Assembly (NCBI GenBank): GCA_963669155.1
Contig: OZ022596.1
Span: 11,585,724-11,649,723 of the forward strand
Length of the DNA stretch: 64,000 nt
Source: Arbacia lixula
Taxonomy: Eukaryota; Echinodermata; Echinoidea; Arbacioida; Arbaciidae
Direction of reading: 5' to 3'
Shown: positions 1 through 13,400 of the stretch, piece after piece
How positions within the stretch are numbered: the stretch's first letter is position 1
How the letters are laid out: each line of letters starts with the position of its first letter
The notes under the pieces: model-generated
Told to the model about the DNA's origin: nothing
Seen by the model: the letters and a program-made list of their open reading frames with translations, nothing else
Database searches by the model: none
Program-made: the position numbers and the translations under genes

Positions 1-183
1 ACAATCATGTCTGATTTGTTTGTTGTTATTTTTCGTAGTAATGAGATTTATCAATCTGTTTAGAAGAAAAAGCAACAGTGAGAGAACAGTGTAGGACTTT
101 AATTTTAAGTTGTTGGGGAACACAATAATGACAATCTCATAAACACACGACACTTAACCCTTTGTGTGCCAGATAAACTGCTG

Positions 184-652
184 GGATGGTATTCTGAGAC
201 CGTTTCATCTCTGTTTTAAGTCTGTTGTAACTAATCAGTATTCTGAACACTGTTTTATCTCTGTTGTAACTATTGTTTTAACTCTGTTTTAACATTTGTT
301 TTATCTCTCTCCCTTTGCCAGCGCATGCCATTGTCATAGTTTGTGCGCCTGCGCGTAACTTTTGGCGCAATGCAATATATTAAGCGCAAAATATAGCGCT
401 AAAACGCGCATATTAAAGCAAGGCGCATTTTGCACACTTTTGCCCAAGGGAGCAAAAGTTAAAAGGATTGGTTAAAACTTCTTATATGCTACCTCTAACA
501 ACATTTCCTATTGGTTATAGTTGTTGCTGTGGGCATGGTTTGCCTGACTTACAACACCGTTAAAACGGTGTTCAGAATACTGTTTAACAACTGTTTTAGC
601 GCTGTTGTAACTCACTGAAAACAGAGATAAAACGTTGCATAGAATACCACCC
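184..652. mobile_element. Foldback/MITE element with CTG target duplication
   Basis: Inverted ends: GGATGGTATTCT...CTCTGTTTT on the left and AAAACAGAG...AGAATACCACCC on the right. The 3 bp CTG occurs on both sides (181-183 and 653-655). Removing the 469 bp restores the dispersed repeat 'GTGTGCCAGATAAACTGCTGCTCTATGGG' seen elsewhere (for example near 10139 and 29430). It does not encode protein and lies just before the first visible exon. Confidence 0.7.
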
Positions 653-744
653 CTGCTCTATGGGATTTGTGAATTTACCTTGTTAAAAAAAAAAACACAT
701 GTGCCACACAAATGGTTAAACCATGTTGCACTTGATTTGAACAG

Positions 745-1417
745 AGCTACGATAGTCGACTTGGACAGAACACTAATACGTCTGATCAGTTTCTGGCCGA
801 GTTGCGTACCAAGCTGGAAGCTGCCACAAGTATACCAGCTGGCTTCGACGCCGCTTTCCTTCAAGACATCAACTACGCCTTGAAGATCACATGGCAAGAC
901 ATTCAGCCGCCTGGCTCGGTGGCAGGTGCAGAGGTGAGGCTTGATTGCAATTATTTTGTTTAAAAACGCATAGAGCTGAATCTTTCATTCAGTAAAATGC
1001 AAAACTGTCTTTGGTTATGTTTAACACACTCCGTGTTGTATCGACTATAGTCTACACACAAATATCGTATTGCACTCGTCATTTTTTTTTGGTACGGTTG
1101 CTGGGCAACTTTCACCCTAAATTCGCAATTTTTCTAACTTGGCGATTTTTTAAGCCCAATAAGAATGGCGCTTATATCTCCTCTTTATGTAGACGAACAC
1201 ATTCCAGGCAGTGTTGTTTACGAACGGCAAACTGAGCGGGTATCTGGAGAGCTATATGGAGGGAGACCTCACGTGGGACGCTGCAACCAAAACGACTCCC
1301 GCCCGAGTCGGCTACAACACAGGAGCCAGCCGCCTCAATGTCTATGAAGGCAACAGTGCAGCTGTGATATCCAGCAGTCTCACGCGTGACCAAGTACTGG
1401 GAACGACAGGATTACTG
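745..1417 (+). CDS. NIDO domain exons (C-terminal part)
   Basis: There are two exons, 745-933 (63 codons) and 1193-1417 (75 codons), both phase 0-0. Exon 745 follows a TTTGAACAG acceptor and ends GAG|GTGAGG. Exon 1193 follows TTTATGTAG and ends CTG|GTGAAT. The first reads into [13 protein letters not shown] and the second opens [17 protein letters not shown]; together they match the 'TW..V....NTFQAVL..DG' core of nidogen (NIDO) domains, followed by the typical G-Y-N-TG-A sequence. NIDO domains are extracellular modules of nidogen, tectorin and MUC4-type proteins. The domain start, and therefore the signal peptide, lies left of the window. Confidence 0.85.
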
Positions 1418-4400
1418 GTGAATTAAATTATTTTCTGCTTTATAGTACATCTTGAGAGTTGCTATGTGCTATAAGTCCATTTACCACTCACCCACCTCAA
1501 ATCATGTTTTCCATGTTTATGACCACTTTTCAAAAGCCCATTACTCAGAAGGTTATAGCTGACCGTAAAGTGTTCTGAACCTACTTCCCATGAAATGACA
1601 TTTACTGGAATTCAGGAACTGTGACTTCCCCTTCCCCTGGAATGTGTATGAGTCATTATACATCTAAGAAACTTTCATTCTTTATGAATTTAACTATAAT
1701 TTGTTTACTCTTATCTTATGAGAGAGCCACTATTCAGATATATCAGAGTGTTAGAATCAGACATAGATTCTTCACGGAGAGATATATAAAATATTTGACA
1801 CAGAGATAGAGATATACTTCAGGATAAGGGACTTAGAGTTCAGTTATTCATCAGAGTTATTCGGCTAAACCTTTGATCTAATCATCGGGTGTGCTAGTCC
1901 TCCTTCAACCTCAGAATCAAGCAAAACTATACAGAATGTATAGTTGATCCCAAGCGAAGCAAGAACACAACACAGCAGAATATATGATGGCAAATAAAAG
2001 TGTCACTTAGTACGTATTACAGATGTTCTAACCTAAATGGAACAAAAAGTACTTCACTATAAATAAAGGGAAAGAAGAACGCAAGAAGAAGATAAACTGG
2101 AGATTGGCGGAATTAAATGAAATGAAAGTGGAATGAAAGCCCTTTGCGTGTAGGGTACATCCTAATTATGATATGTCAAGCGACGTGAAGGACAATCAAA
2201 CAAAAATATTTGCATGATAATCCGAGGCGTCGTCCATCAGTAAACTGGGGAGACTCAATGTTTGGTCGATCATTTTTGTAATCTACAACCCAATGCTATG
2301 GTTTATCCCGAATCTCTCTTTCTTTAGGGCCGGGATATTTTCCGGCTGGATGCCAACAGCGCCTCCTACATCAATCCCCGCCAGGCCTGCCTCGATTGGT
2401 ACGTGACTGACCAGAGTGTGACGGTGATCTCGACGGACGTGGAGCCGTGTCCGTGCACGAGGCAACAGGCCCAGACCGATGCCCGCTACATGCCCTGCAC
2501 CTTCCCATCAACCACAGACTCCCAGCTAGGAACGATTAGTGCACAAGGTAAGATCATGGAGCCATTGCATAAAACTTACCATTGATGGTAACTCTGTCGT
2601 CGATGGTAACATCACTCAACAGCCAATCAAATCTAAGGTTTCCATAGAAGGTGCCATTGGTAGCAAAGTTATACCATCAATGGTAAGTTTTGTTCAACAG
2701 GACCCTAGCCTGGCTGTTGGCCATTTCTGATAAAAAAAGAATGTTTATATTCTATGAAATATCATTCTCCTATTCTATATGTGCGTAATGGAGATCAAGA
2801 ATTTATATTCAATCCAATTCAATTCAATTAATTTTTGTTTACAAAACACAAACACAAGCTTTTAATCAACATCATATCTTGTCTACTATGTCAGTCAATA
2901 TCTTGTGCAAGAACTAGGCCACAAGAGGGCGCTATTTACTCAAAACCACAACAACAGCAACAATAACACAGTTTTGAAACTGTGATTCAACTTCCACTAC
3001 AATTGTACTCCTTGCATTGTATTCATGTGTATTTATTATTTTTGGAAAAAAATGCATCGAGCACATATCAAGAGTTAAGTGAGACATTTGAATTTACCCC
3101 CACTCCAGATCAAGATGGGTGCTACCGCCCTATCATGCGATCAGATACTGGATCAGGGTATAGATGCGTCTACGACAGCTCAGCACTCATCACAGGTTAC
3201 CAGAGTCTATGGGCATCCAGTCACTACCACACCGTCCTGGCAGCAAATGCAAAGTTTACGACCAGCGAGTACACCAATTGGCTCGGTAAATCCACTCCTC
3301 AATTCAATTCAGTTCAATTCAATAGAGGTTATTTGATATAACTTGTTGGTATCAGTAGTTGAAATGCATAATCACGTTGTTTAAAAACATTAAAATCTGT
3401 ACAGTGTACATGAATAAGAATAGTGATTTCAGATAAGACATTTAACTCTTTGGGTGTCACATGTGACTTTTTACACCGGTAATTCACACAAAACCCCTAG
3501 GACAGGAGTTTGTCTGAGACACGAAGGATTGAAACAATGAAATTAAGTATTTCTGGTATGGAGAGTATGATGTTAATTTATTTTACAAACAAAATATGAG
3601 AGAGGACTCTTGTAGAAACTGTTGATTTTGCAGTTAGATTGAGAATATTTTTAAACACTTTGTAAATTGACATTAATGGCTTGTTGATGAGTAAAAAGTG
3701 TGTGTGTCCCGGCAACTATAATATCATCTGTAATACCTTGAAGGTCATGTTCAACAGTGCAAAGGGACAATAGTCTTTGTAGACATTCATTCATCACTAC
3801 GTATTCAATCCAAATACAGAGTTTGATGCTTACCCACGGCTTTACTGCTGTGAGCTAGGCGGGGGACAGCTTTGTGACCTCTACCAGGAGAGGCGGCGCC
3901 CTGCCACGTGCACGGGGTATAGCAGCCCAACATTCGGTAAGAGTTGGCAGCTATTATCCTTTATGTATTTTGAGAGGGGGAGTGAGAGGAAGTGGGGGAG
4001 GCAGAGGGGGGGGGGAGAGGGGGAGGGAGAGGGGGGAGGGAGAGGGGGGAGGGAGAGGGGGGAAGGAGAGGGGGGAGAGAGAGGGGGAGGGTGAGGGAGA
4101 GGGAGGAGGGGGAGGGAGGCGGAGGGAGGCGGAGGGGGGAAGGGCGAGGGAGAGGGGCGGAGGGAGAGGGAGGAGGAAGGAGAGGGGAGAGGGAGACAGG
4201 GGAGAGAGGGGGGAGGAGAGTGGTTCATGCCTACCTCGGGATGTACTGTTGGGATCACTCAATCTCTCGATTTCAATGAGTATAATTTTGCTACGTGCCT
4301 TTTGTTTTGCCTTAATTATATGTCATCATCATCTTCGTTAGGTATTGTTCAACCATTGTTGGATGAAGCCCTTCTCAATCAGTTTCCATTTACTTCTATT

Positions 4401-7400
4401 TGCTGTCATTCTGTTCCATGTTGCTGTGTTTGTGTATGTTGATATTTCGTCTCTCCACCTTCTCTTTTGTCGACCCTTTCTTCGTTTTCCTGTTCTTGGT
4501 TGCCATTCTGTGAGTTTCTTGTTCCATCTGTTGTCTTGTGTTCTATATAAGTGTCCTGCCCATCTCCATTTCATCTCTTTAATCTTTACTATAACATCTT
4601 TGACCTTTGTTTTCTGCCGTTTTCTGCCGTATTTGCAATTCATTATATATCAATTAATTTTCTACAATCAACAATATTCATGTTAATGTGACACTGGGTG
4701 CAATGAATTTTCACTTGCACCAATCAAATAAGCAATCAATCTTTTCGCAAGGATTAGTGAAATTAAACTCTATTGCAAACAGTACTTGAACAGCAATTCT
4801 TTGAAAGTTATTCAAATTCATATAGAATTAATTGTAAGTTAATCCATATCAATATATCTTTCTCAATATTTTGCATTTTGATTGCTTAGTTTTTATGGTA
4901 AACTCTATAGGGTAGGCCTAATACAAGGTAATTTTGTTCATGTAATTTTTGTGTAAATTGAGAATTTTAATTGTTGATTGATTGTTCATGTTTTTTTTAA
5001 AGATGAGTGATAATAAAATTTTGATTGAATTTAACTGAATTTTGTAGCTGCCTGTTATGGAGACCCCCATATCATCACACTGGACGGGGCTTCTTACACG
5101 TTCAACGGACTCGGCGAGTACCTCATGTTGGAGTACACGTCTGGGGACCCGTTTTCACTACAGACCAGGACGGGCAAGGCGTATAATAACAGCATGCCCG
5201 TCGAGACCGGTACCGTTTTCACGGGTTTCGCTGCCACTCAGGGCATCACGGAGGTAAGACGGAAGCGCTTTTGAGTCAAAGAATTAAAAGTTTTGTGAAG
5301 ACACAAAATAAAATTATTTAATTTGTTAATGGAGGTAGATAGAAGGAAATTTTCTTTTTAAAGAACTTATTTTTTTCCAAGAAACCTTATATATATATAT
5401 TTTTAACAGAACAGAGGTAAGCCTAGGGGGAGGATTTGATTAAAAGAATTTTTAAACAAATGCGAAGAGACAATAGATTTCATTAACAAATGTGCTAAGG
5501 CATGTACGGAGGAAACTTTTGATTCAGCGAATACTTGAATTTTTTGCCGAGTAAAACTAAAAGCTACTATAACTTTTTAAACAGAGGCATGGTCTGCCCT
5601 CCATCTGGTGGAAGATGGTTTTATGAAAAAAAATCGAATGTTATAAAGTTATAATGTTTTTTATTCAATGGAGGTGAGGAGGCAGATTTTTTTATTCACA
5701 AAATTGAATGCTTAAATTTGCAGGAAACGTATGATTTTATTTTTATTTGTGGTTGAATATCATGTATTCTTACATGTCTGTTTATATTTTCATACCTGTA
5801 CACTTCATAGGTTGAGTTTGCATTGAATGACAACCGGACAGAGTTACGAATTTTGGTGAACAGGACAGAAGTTGACCTGGCAACGTTTAAAACAAGTACG
5901 TCATTATCTGGATTGTGTTTAGTCGTGCCGTGTTCCTGTTGGATATAATATATTTACGACAAGAACACAAAAAAATCAACATATCATGTGGTTCATTACT
6001 TATACTAGATTGTGGGAGTTTCATTACAGCTTATTATGTTGTATCAAAAAGAGACCCATTAAGTTTCAACAGTTTACATTTGAATGAGAGTCAATTTAGG
6101 TCTAAACCTTATTTGTAATATTTCAAATCAACAAGAACTTATGATTTATTTATAGCATAAAGATTGAATTGCCCGTGTGAACTGTTTAGAAAAGTTAGCA
6201 GTTACTGTTTACATGCAAAGTAAAAAGCCGGTTTGTCGGATTTGTGTCTGCAAGCTCGACAGTACACAGGGATGGCAGACTCGGACATTTGTATGTGTGT
6301 CTATGTGTGTTTAAATTTACATGTCTTTAAATCATGTATTATATGTGGTTGCTGTTGGGCTTCATATTATTTCAAACTATGCACAGCATACAATCTTTAT
6401 ACAGATAGAGGGCTCTCGAAAGTAGGTTCTTGGACTTTGAATGTGACTACGCTGTAAATGTGAACACGACTTGAATGGAAAGTTAATACAATTTCTTGTG
6501 TCATTTTCATTTTACAGATGGGTACACCTCTGCAGACGATACTTTTAGCTTGGTCTATGACGAAGCGGGAAGCTCTGCTGATGAGACTATAATCCGTGCC
6601 TTGTTCCAGTCAGTGGGCTATCCTAGTTCTGCCTTCTCAGTCATCTACCAGAATGACGCTCTATCTTTTAGCCTTCTAGTGCCTCCAGAATATGCGACGC
6701 TCGGCATTACTCGCGGACTCCTAGGTAGGGTATTTCGTTTCTGATACATGATATATGATATAAGATCTTTGATACACAACATATGATATAAGATCTTTGC
6801 TATATGATATATGACATAAGATCATAATATGCAAAGCTTGGGATTACTCGCGGACTCCTAGGTAGGGCATGTCGTTTCTCATATATGATCTATTATATAA
6901 GATGTGTGGTATATAAATAAATATATAATGAATGATGTTTGATATATGACATAAGATCAGAATTTGTGAAGCGTGGTATTACTCGGGAATTCCTGGGTAG
7001 GGCATGTCGTTTCTAATATTTCATGATATAAAAGGCTTTATGAAATGTAATATGAGTTCAATGATGATATAAGGTCAAAATATTAGAAGCGTGGCATTAC
7101 CCGCGGACTCCAAGGTAGGGCATGTTGTTTCTCATATACAGTATAGTATATAAGATCTTTGATGTACGAGAAAGGCTTAGTGATATATGATACATGATAT
7201 GAGATCAAATTATGCGATGCGTGGTATTACTTGCGAAGTCGTAGGTTGGGCAAGTCATTTGTGAAAAATTATGTATGATATATAGAGATTTTTTATCTTT
7301 GCTGTATGATCAATAATATTCAGATATATGATATATCATAACTCTTGACGCGTGACATTACTCACGGTCTTCTAGACAGAGCACATCGTTTCTGATACAG

Positions 7401-10400
7401 GATCAAATAAAATGCTACATTATATATAATATGATAAAACATCAATGGTATATCATGTTCAAAGATCAATATTATATTTTATCTTTGCCAGGATATCACA
7501 ATGGCGACTTGAATGACGACTACCTGCTGAGGAATGGAACCACCTTCTTCAACACAGCAGAACGGAATCTTACAGAAAGAGATCTGTTTCACTTTGGGCA
7601 ATCATGTAAGTACATGCATGTTTCTTTCAATAGCAATTAAGATATCACTATGTAATAGAAGATAATATACATGCAGCAAGATAAGTTTAGGTTATGTCTC
7701 GTTGGAGAGAGACATGTTCAATTTATTTAAAATCTATACTATCATCTTTTCTGATTTCTATTGTGTCTTATTCATCAAAAGTAGTAGTAGTAGTAGTAAT
7801 ATAATTTATATCAAAATTATTTTCTTTATTACTATTATTTTTATTATGATTACTATCATTATCTTCATTTTTTTAAACTTTTATTATCATTATCATTATT
7901 TATTATCATTATTATTGTTATTATCATTATGATTATGATTATTATTATCATTTGTATTATTATAAGGGGCGGTTGATGCATCCGAGTCGCTCTTTGAGTA
8001 CGAGGCAGGGCGTGACTGGGCTTACTACAACCCGGTCGGCTTCGTCCCACTCTTCCTCGAGGACCTACTGGCTATGGACCCCGTGAGGACTGCTGCGGCC
8101 GAGCTGGCCTGCGGAACTAACGTCATGTGCCTCTTCGACTACCTCGCCGTCAACCCTGACGTCGGGATGCAGACGGTAGAGACGGAGGCGGCACTTGAAG
8201 AACAAATGAAGGAACTCGGTACGGGATCTAATTTATGTTTGGTCGTTTCTGGGCCATTTCTCTCTTTTTTATCTTTTATCATAATTATCTTTTTTGTTAG
8301 TCTCTGTAGAAATACAGTAATAAATAAAAACAGTAATAAATCAACCTATTGCAAAACCATGCAGGACGTGAACCTTGATCTACTACATTCCGTTCTACCA
8401 GGCTACCGCTCGGCTTAAAATAATGAGACAATATTTTGAAACCAATTGCTCTTGTTGTGTTGAACCACTTCTTAATAGTGATTTCATCAGCTCTCCAAGA
8501 CATATAGAAACAGTGTTGTTGAGATATATGTGACTGCACTCATAGCGCATGTTAGTTATAATCATATTCTATCTGTTTAGCCTAATGTGTATCGTCCGAG
8601 CATGGAACTTCATCATAATTACGATTTCATTCACTCTTCAAACCGTATACAATTTAAAAAACAAAAAACCTGCAATCACAGCGCATGATTATTTTGATTA
8701 GTTTGTGTTTATAGGTCTATGAAATAACCCAAATCATTCAATATTTCTTCACTTTATTCGTTACTTTTGTCACTCGTTACTGAACTGAAGTATGTCCTAC
8801 AGTGTATCACACATTTGAAGAATAAAAATAAACATGTGAATACAACTAAAAGTAGAACTCAATTATTTGATATTCATTGCAGGCAACTTTCCACCGAACA
8901 TCACTTCTGTGGTGGAGACCACATCCACGAACGCCTTAGAGGGTACTGATATCTTACAGGTAACTGTCGGGCAGGCGGTGGCGCTGTCTATCGTAGCGAC
9001 AGACTCCAACGTCGGGGACACGGTGTCCTTCTCGCTAAACGGAACAGTCCCTGTTGGTACATCAATCTCGTCAGGTGAGAATTTAATCAATTTTAAGGGA
9101 TAGTTGAAAACAATAATGTTTCACTTTTCTTAAAAATGTTTAATGCATATTAATTTTTTAACCCATATACTCCGAAAATTTTAAGCCAGTGCTTACAGCT
9201 AGAAACGAGACTATTTTGGGCTACCAAGCCACTGTACCTGAGCAACCGTGCGTGTGCACACTATTGATAAACAAAGGGTGAATATTAATCGTAACTGGTT
9301 GCTCACGAGCGCTGTCATTGTGTCCAGGGGATGTGTTGCATTGTAAATGAAAACATAAACGCAATGTGACCTGTGGTATAAAGACTTCCTCAAGAGACGG
9401 ATATAGAAAGCTTAGTAAAGTCCTCCTTAAAACATCTGTTTTTCAATGAAGTTGCACACATATGACCATGGGTTAGAACTACTGATTGCACATATCAACA
9501 ACTTTCAAATATAATGAAAAAGTACTTTAAAACAGAATTAAGACAAGCTTAGGCCGATGTGTTGCTTGGAACTTAACGGTTCCCTTCCCTGAGTAGGAAA
9601 CTTTGGACCCGGGAATACCCGATTCCTGTAATGAGCGGGTTAATTTGAAAAAATATATGTACTACTTATTCATGTCATGTTTTATGACTTTTGTTTCATG
9701 ACCTCACCTGACAGGTGGCATGTTTGAATGGACCCCTGTGGCTAACAGCGTCTCCAGCGTGCAGATCGTGGCTAGCGATGACCAAGGGGCAGAATCCTTG
9801 CTCGCCTACATGGTCAAAGTCTGCCAATGCGATAACGGTGGCGAATGTCTCTTTAACTCGCTAGCAGAGGGCCAGGACCTTTTTGGAAATGGCTATGCGG
9901 TAAGAATTTACTTTAATCTTTATGTGGCAAGTAAAAATAACGTAGACAAGAATGACCGTCTCATTTGGGGCATTGTTTGATCAAAATTATGTTTTTCTTT
10001 TTTATATATATATATATATATATAATTATATATCTTCGTTACAATGGTCAGATGATCCAAAGGCAAAAGAGAGACTGATTTTTTATTCCGGTCTTGAAAT
10101 ACCCCTAGCCCATCTTCCACATGATTTTAACTCTTTCTGTGCCAGATAAAATGCTGCTCTGAGATTTGTGTGTATTATTACTGATTTGATCTACATAAGA
10201 AACATAACGAGTTAAGGTACAAGATGCAGCCTGTGCTGTAAGCGGAAACCCACATCCCAAATCTATAAGAGGGAATCCGCCAGCCACTTGAAGGGAGAAT
10301 TCACCCTGAAATTATCTTTGTTTCAATAAAAGCAGACACATAAAAGAAAGCATATCAGTGAAGGTTAGACAGAAATCGGTCAAAGGAAAGTTATTACATT

Positions 10401-13400
10401 TTTAAATTTCAATTTTGTGATGTCACGTGCGAGGTACTCTCCCATTTGTTGTGTACAATATAATTTAAAAAATTGCTCTTTTTCACTTTTTGACAACGGA
10501 ATAATTTTTTATACAGGTATGTGTGTAAAAACGTAGTTCTTATCATGTATCAAATTAATGCACAAGTACAAGAATGCAAAATTTTTTTTTAGAAAATGCA
10601 CATTTTCGAAAAAAACTTGTACACAACATGTAGGAGAGGACCTTGCAGGTGATATCAAGAAATCAAAACTTTAAAAGATCATAGCTTTCTCATCCTTTGA
10701 TGGTTTTTCATCAAAACTTCACTAATATGTTTTTTTTTTTCATATGACTGCATGTGTTGAAAGAAAGATAATTTCCTTTTAAAAAGGTGCAGTTTCTTTT
10801 GTTTCCTAAATGTACCCGAAGTATCACAATACGTTTTCTCCCCCACCCCCGCTTGCTTTTTTGCAGTTATCACTTTCTGTCCATATACGGTGAAGACATT
10901 GTTGTCGTTAGTACAACTGGTGGTAATTGGTAAGACCATAGTGCTGCTGAAAGTGCGCTACTATTGCCGTGCTTAAACGGATATACTGTTCCGAGAGTAT
11001 ACATATTGAATCAGCTTTAGCGACACACCTGAATAAGAAAAAAAAAACATGTTTATAAGGATAAATCCTCATTGAAACCTTTCTAGTATGTTTTGTTCAT
11101 AAAGACCGAATTGCTCGCCTTCCGTAAGAGGCGGTCTTCATAAACAAGTGTCAGTCCAGTTACTTGTTTATGCTCCAGGCAAATGCTGCTCTATGTGTGT
11201 ATTACATGTACTCGTGCAGACAACACAAACACATACACACACACACACACACATGCATAAAGGGTTCAATCTTATGTATCAATTCCAAGGAGGTGAAATG
11301 CAACTGTACTGACGGATGGTCAGGGACCAACTGCGAGCTGGACACTGATTCCTGTGCGGGCGATCCCTGCTATCAGGGAGTGCTGTGCTACGATGACCCT
11401 CCTCCGGCCGTTGAGCCGCGCTGTGGCCCATGCCCACCTTCCCTTACCGGCGATGGTCTCATATGCTTTGGTGAGCAAGGACTAGCCTTCATATCCAGTC
11501 TCATTTCTGATATTGTTTGTGAGGTCATAGCAAGGTCACATTTTCATGTTTTGTTTCAGGTTTTGATAAGTATAGATAAGTTTAAACATCTAAATACATT
11601 TGGTTCACCATTAGTTGTGCCAAGGTCACGACCAAACTTTATGATCCGAAAATTAAAATCCTTGAATATCTCTCAATAAAAATCATGTAACAGCAGTATG
11701 TTTTAAGTAATCTTTATGCCGTAACATCTTTATTCATATCCACATATCATTGATTTGCTATTTGTTTCTGTTATGTTAAATTGTTCTACAGATATCGATG
11801 AGTGTCAGAATGATTCTTTGAATGCTTGTGATCAGCTGTGTGACAACATCCTCGGGGGTTATACCTGTTCCTGTAATCCTGGATGGACCCAAAGCACCGA
11901 TGTGCAGTCCTGCAATGGTAGGTTCAATAGTTGACCCTCACATTACCGGGCTTTGGAGACACCATTGGCTTAATTACTACACATCTCCATGCCTATGGTA
12001 TTAAGACAATTTGACTTTATTTTCCCGGGCCTTGAAAACCCCATTGGCTTCTCATATTCATGCCTATGGTATTAAGAGAATTTGACCTTATATTGCCGAG
12101 CCCTTAAAACCACATTTTCTTACTACACATCTTCATGCCAATGTTATTTAAAGAATTTGACCTTATATTCGCTGCCCTTGAAAACCCCATTGGTTTATTA
12201 CTTATACACATGAAAATGGTAATAAGAGAGTTAATTGACCTGTGTCTGTGATTGCATCACCAAATGTCACTCCAAACTTTAAACTGACCCTGAGAGGCAA
12301 AAAAAAAATGTTTTTCATGCTTGTGCATAAGTTCCACATCACTGACGAGCACTGTCAATTGACATATCATCTAGAGTGGATCTAATAGACCGTTTTCGTA
12401 ATGTATTCACAACTTTCCCCCTAGCTGCGAAGTAACGCATTATTGCATTCGCCTGTATCTAGTCATTTAGATTCAATGCACTTTGAATCTATTAGTTGTT
12501 GCTACTCGGACAAATCTCGGAAATCCTTGGGGTTCCTATTAGTAACGTATTGATGAATCATTGAACGACGTGAATAACATTTCCATACATACAAAAATAG
12601 TATATCGTTTTGACACTATTGATATTAAAATGATGTCTCTGTGCTTTGTAGATATTGATGAATGTGACGAGACTCCAGGTATCTGCGGCAGTAACAGCCT
12701 ATGTACCAACACAGAAGGCTCATACTTCTGCACGTGTGAAGTTGGTTACTACAACACAACTCAGGACAATACCATCTGTACAGGTTAGCAACATCTATAC
12801 TTTTTTTGTATTGTATCATTTGAACTGTACCTATTTCTCTGTATGCATATTATGAAATATATATATATGGAAATTCCTCACTTTTTTTATCATTTCAATC
12901 GTATACATTTTCAAATTTTCAAATCTGAAGAGAAATTTATGGAAATTCATCTCGATCAACAGCTCACACGATATGACAAAATGAATGTAACATTAAACAT
13001 TTCAAAATTGTCATGTTGCATTTATTGCTATACTCTGTACTACGTGATTTAGATATATACTACATATATGAAATTATATCAAATCAATTGTATTCCTCCA
13101 TATGTTATCTAGACGTGGATGAGTGTGCGACAGACGACACGTGTCACCAAGAGGCAGCCTGTGTGAACACGGTTGGTTCCTTCATCTGTACCTGCAACAG
13201 CGGCTATACAGGGAACGGACAAACCTGCAGTGGTACGTGTTTTGATTAACCCTTCATAAAGAAAGTATAATGCTGCTCTATGTATTGTGCATTGGTGGTT
13301 ACAGTTGTACTTGTTGGTTGATGTTTTTAATGCGCGTTTTTCACTTGAACTTGATTGTTTATATGGGAAGCACTCATTATTCCGAAGTTTCATTAGCATG

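Noticed and set aside
3874..4341. Gly/Arg/Glu-rich and Pro/Ser-rich frames
   Set aside because: Translation of the GGGAGA purine tract; the true exon here ends at 3936 in another frame.
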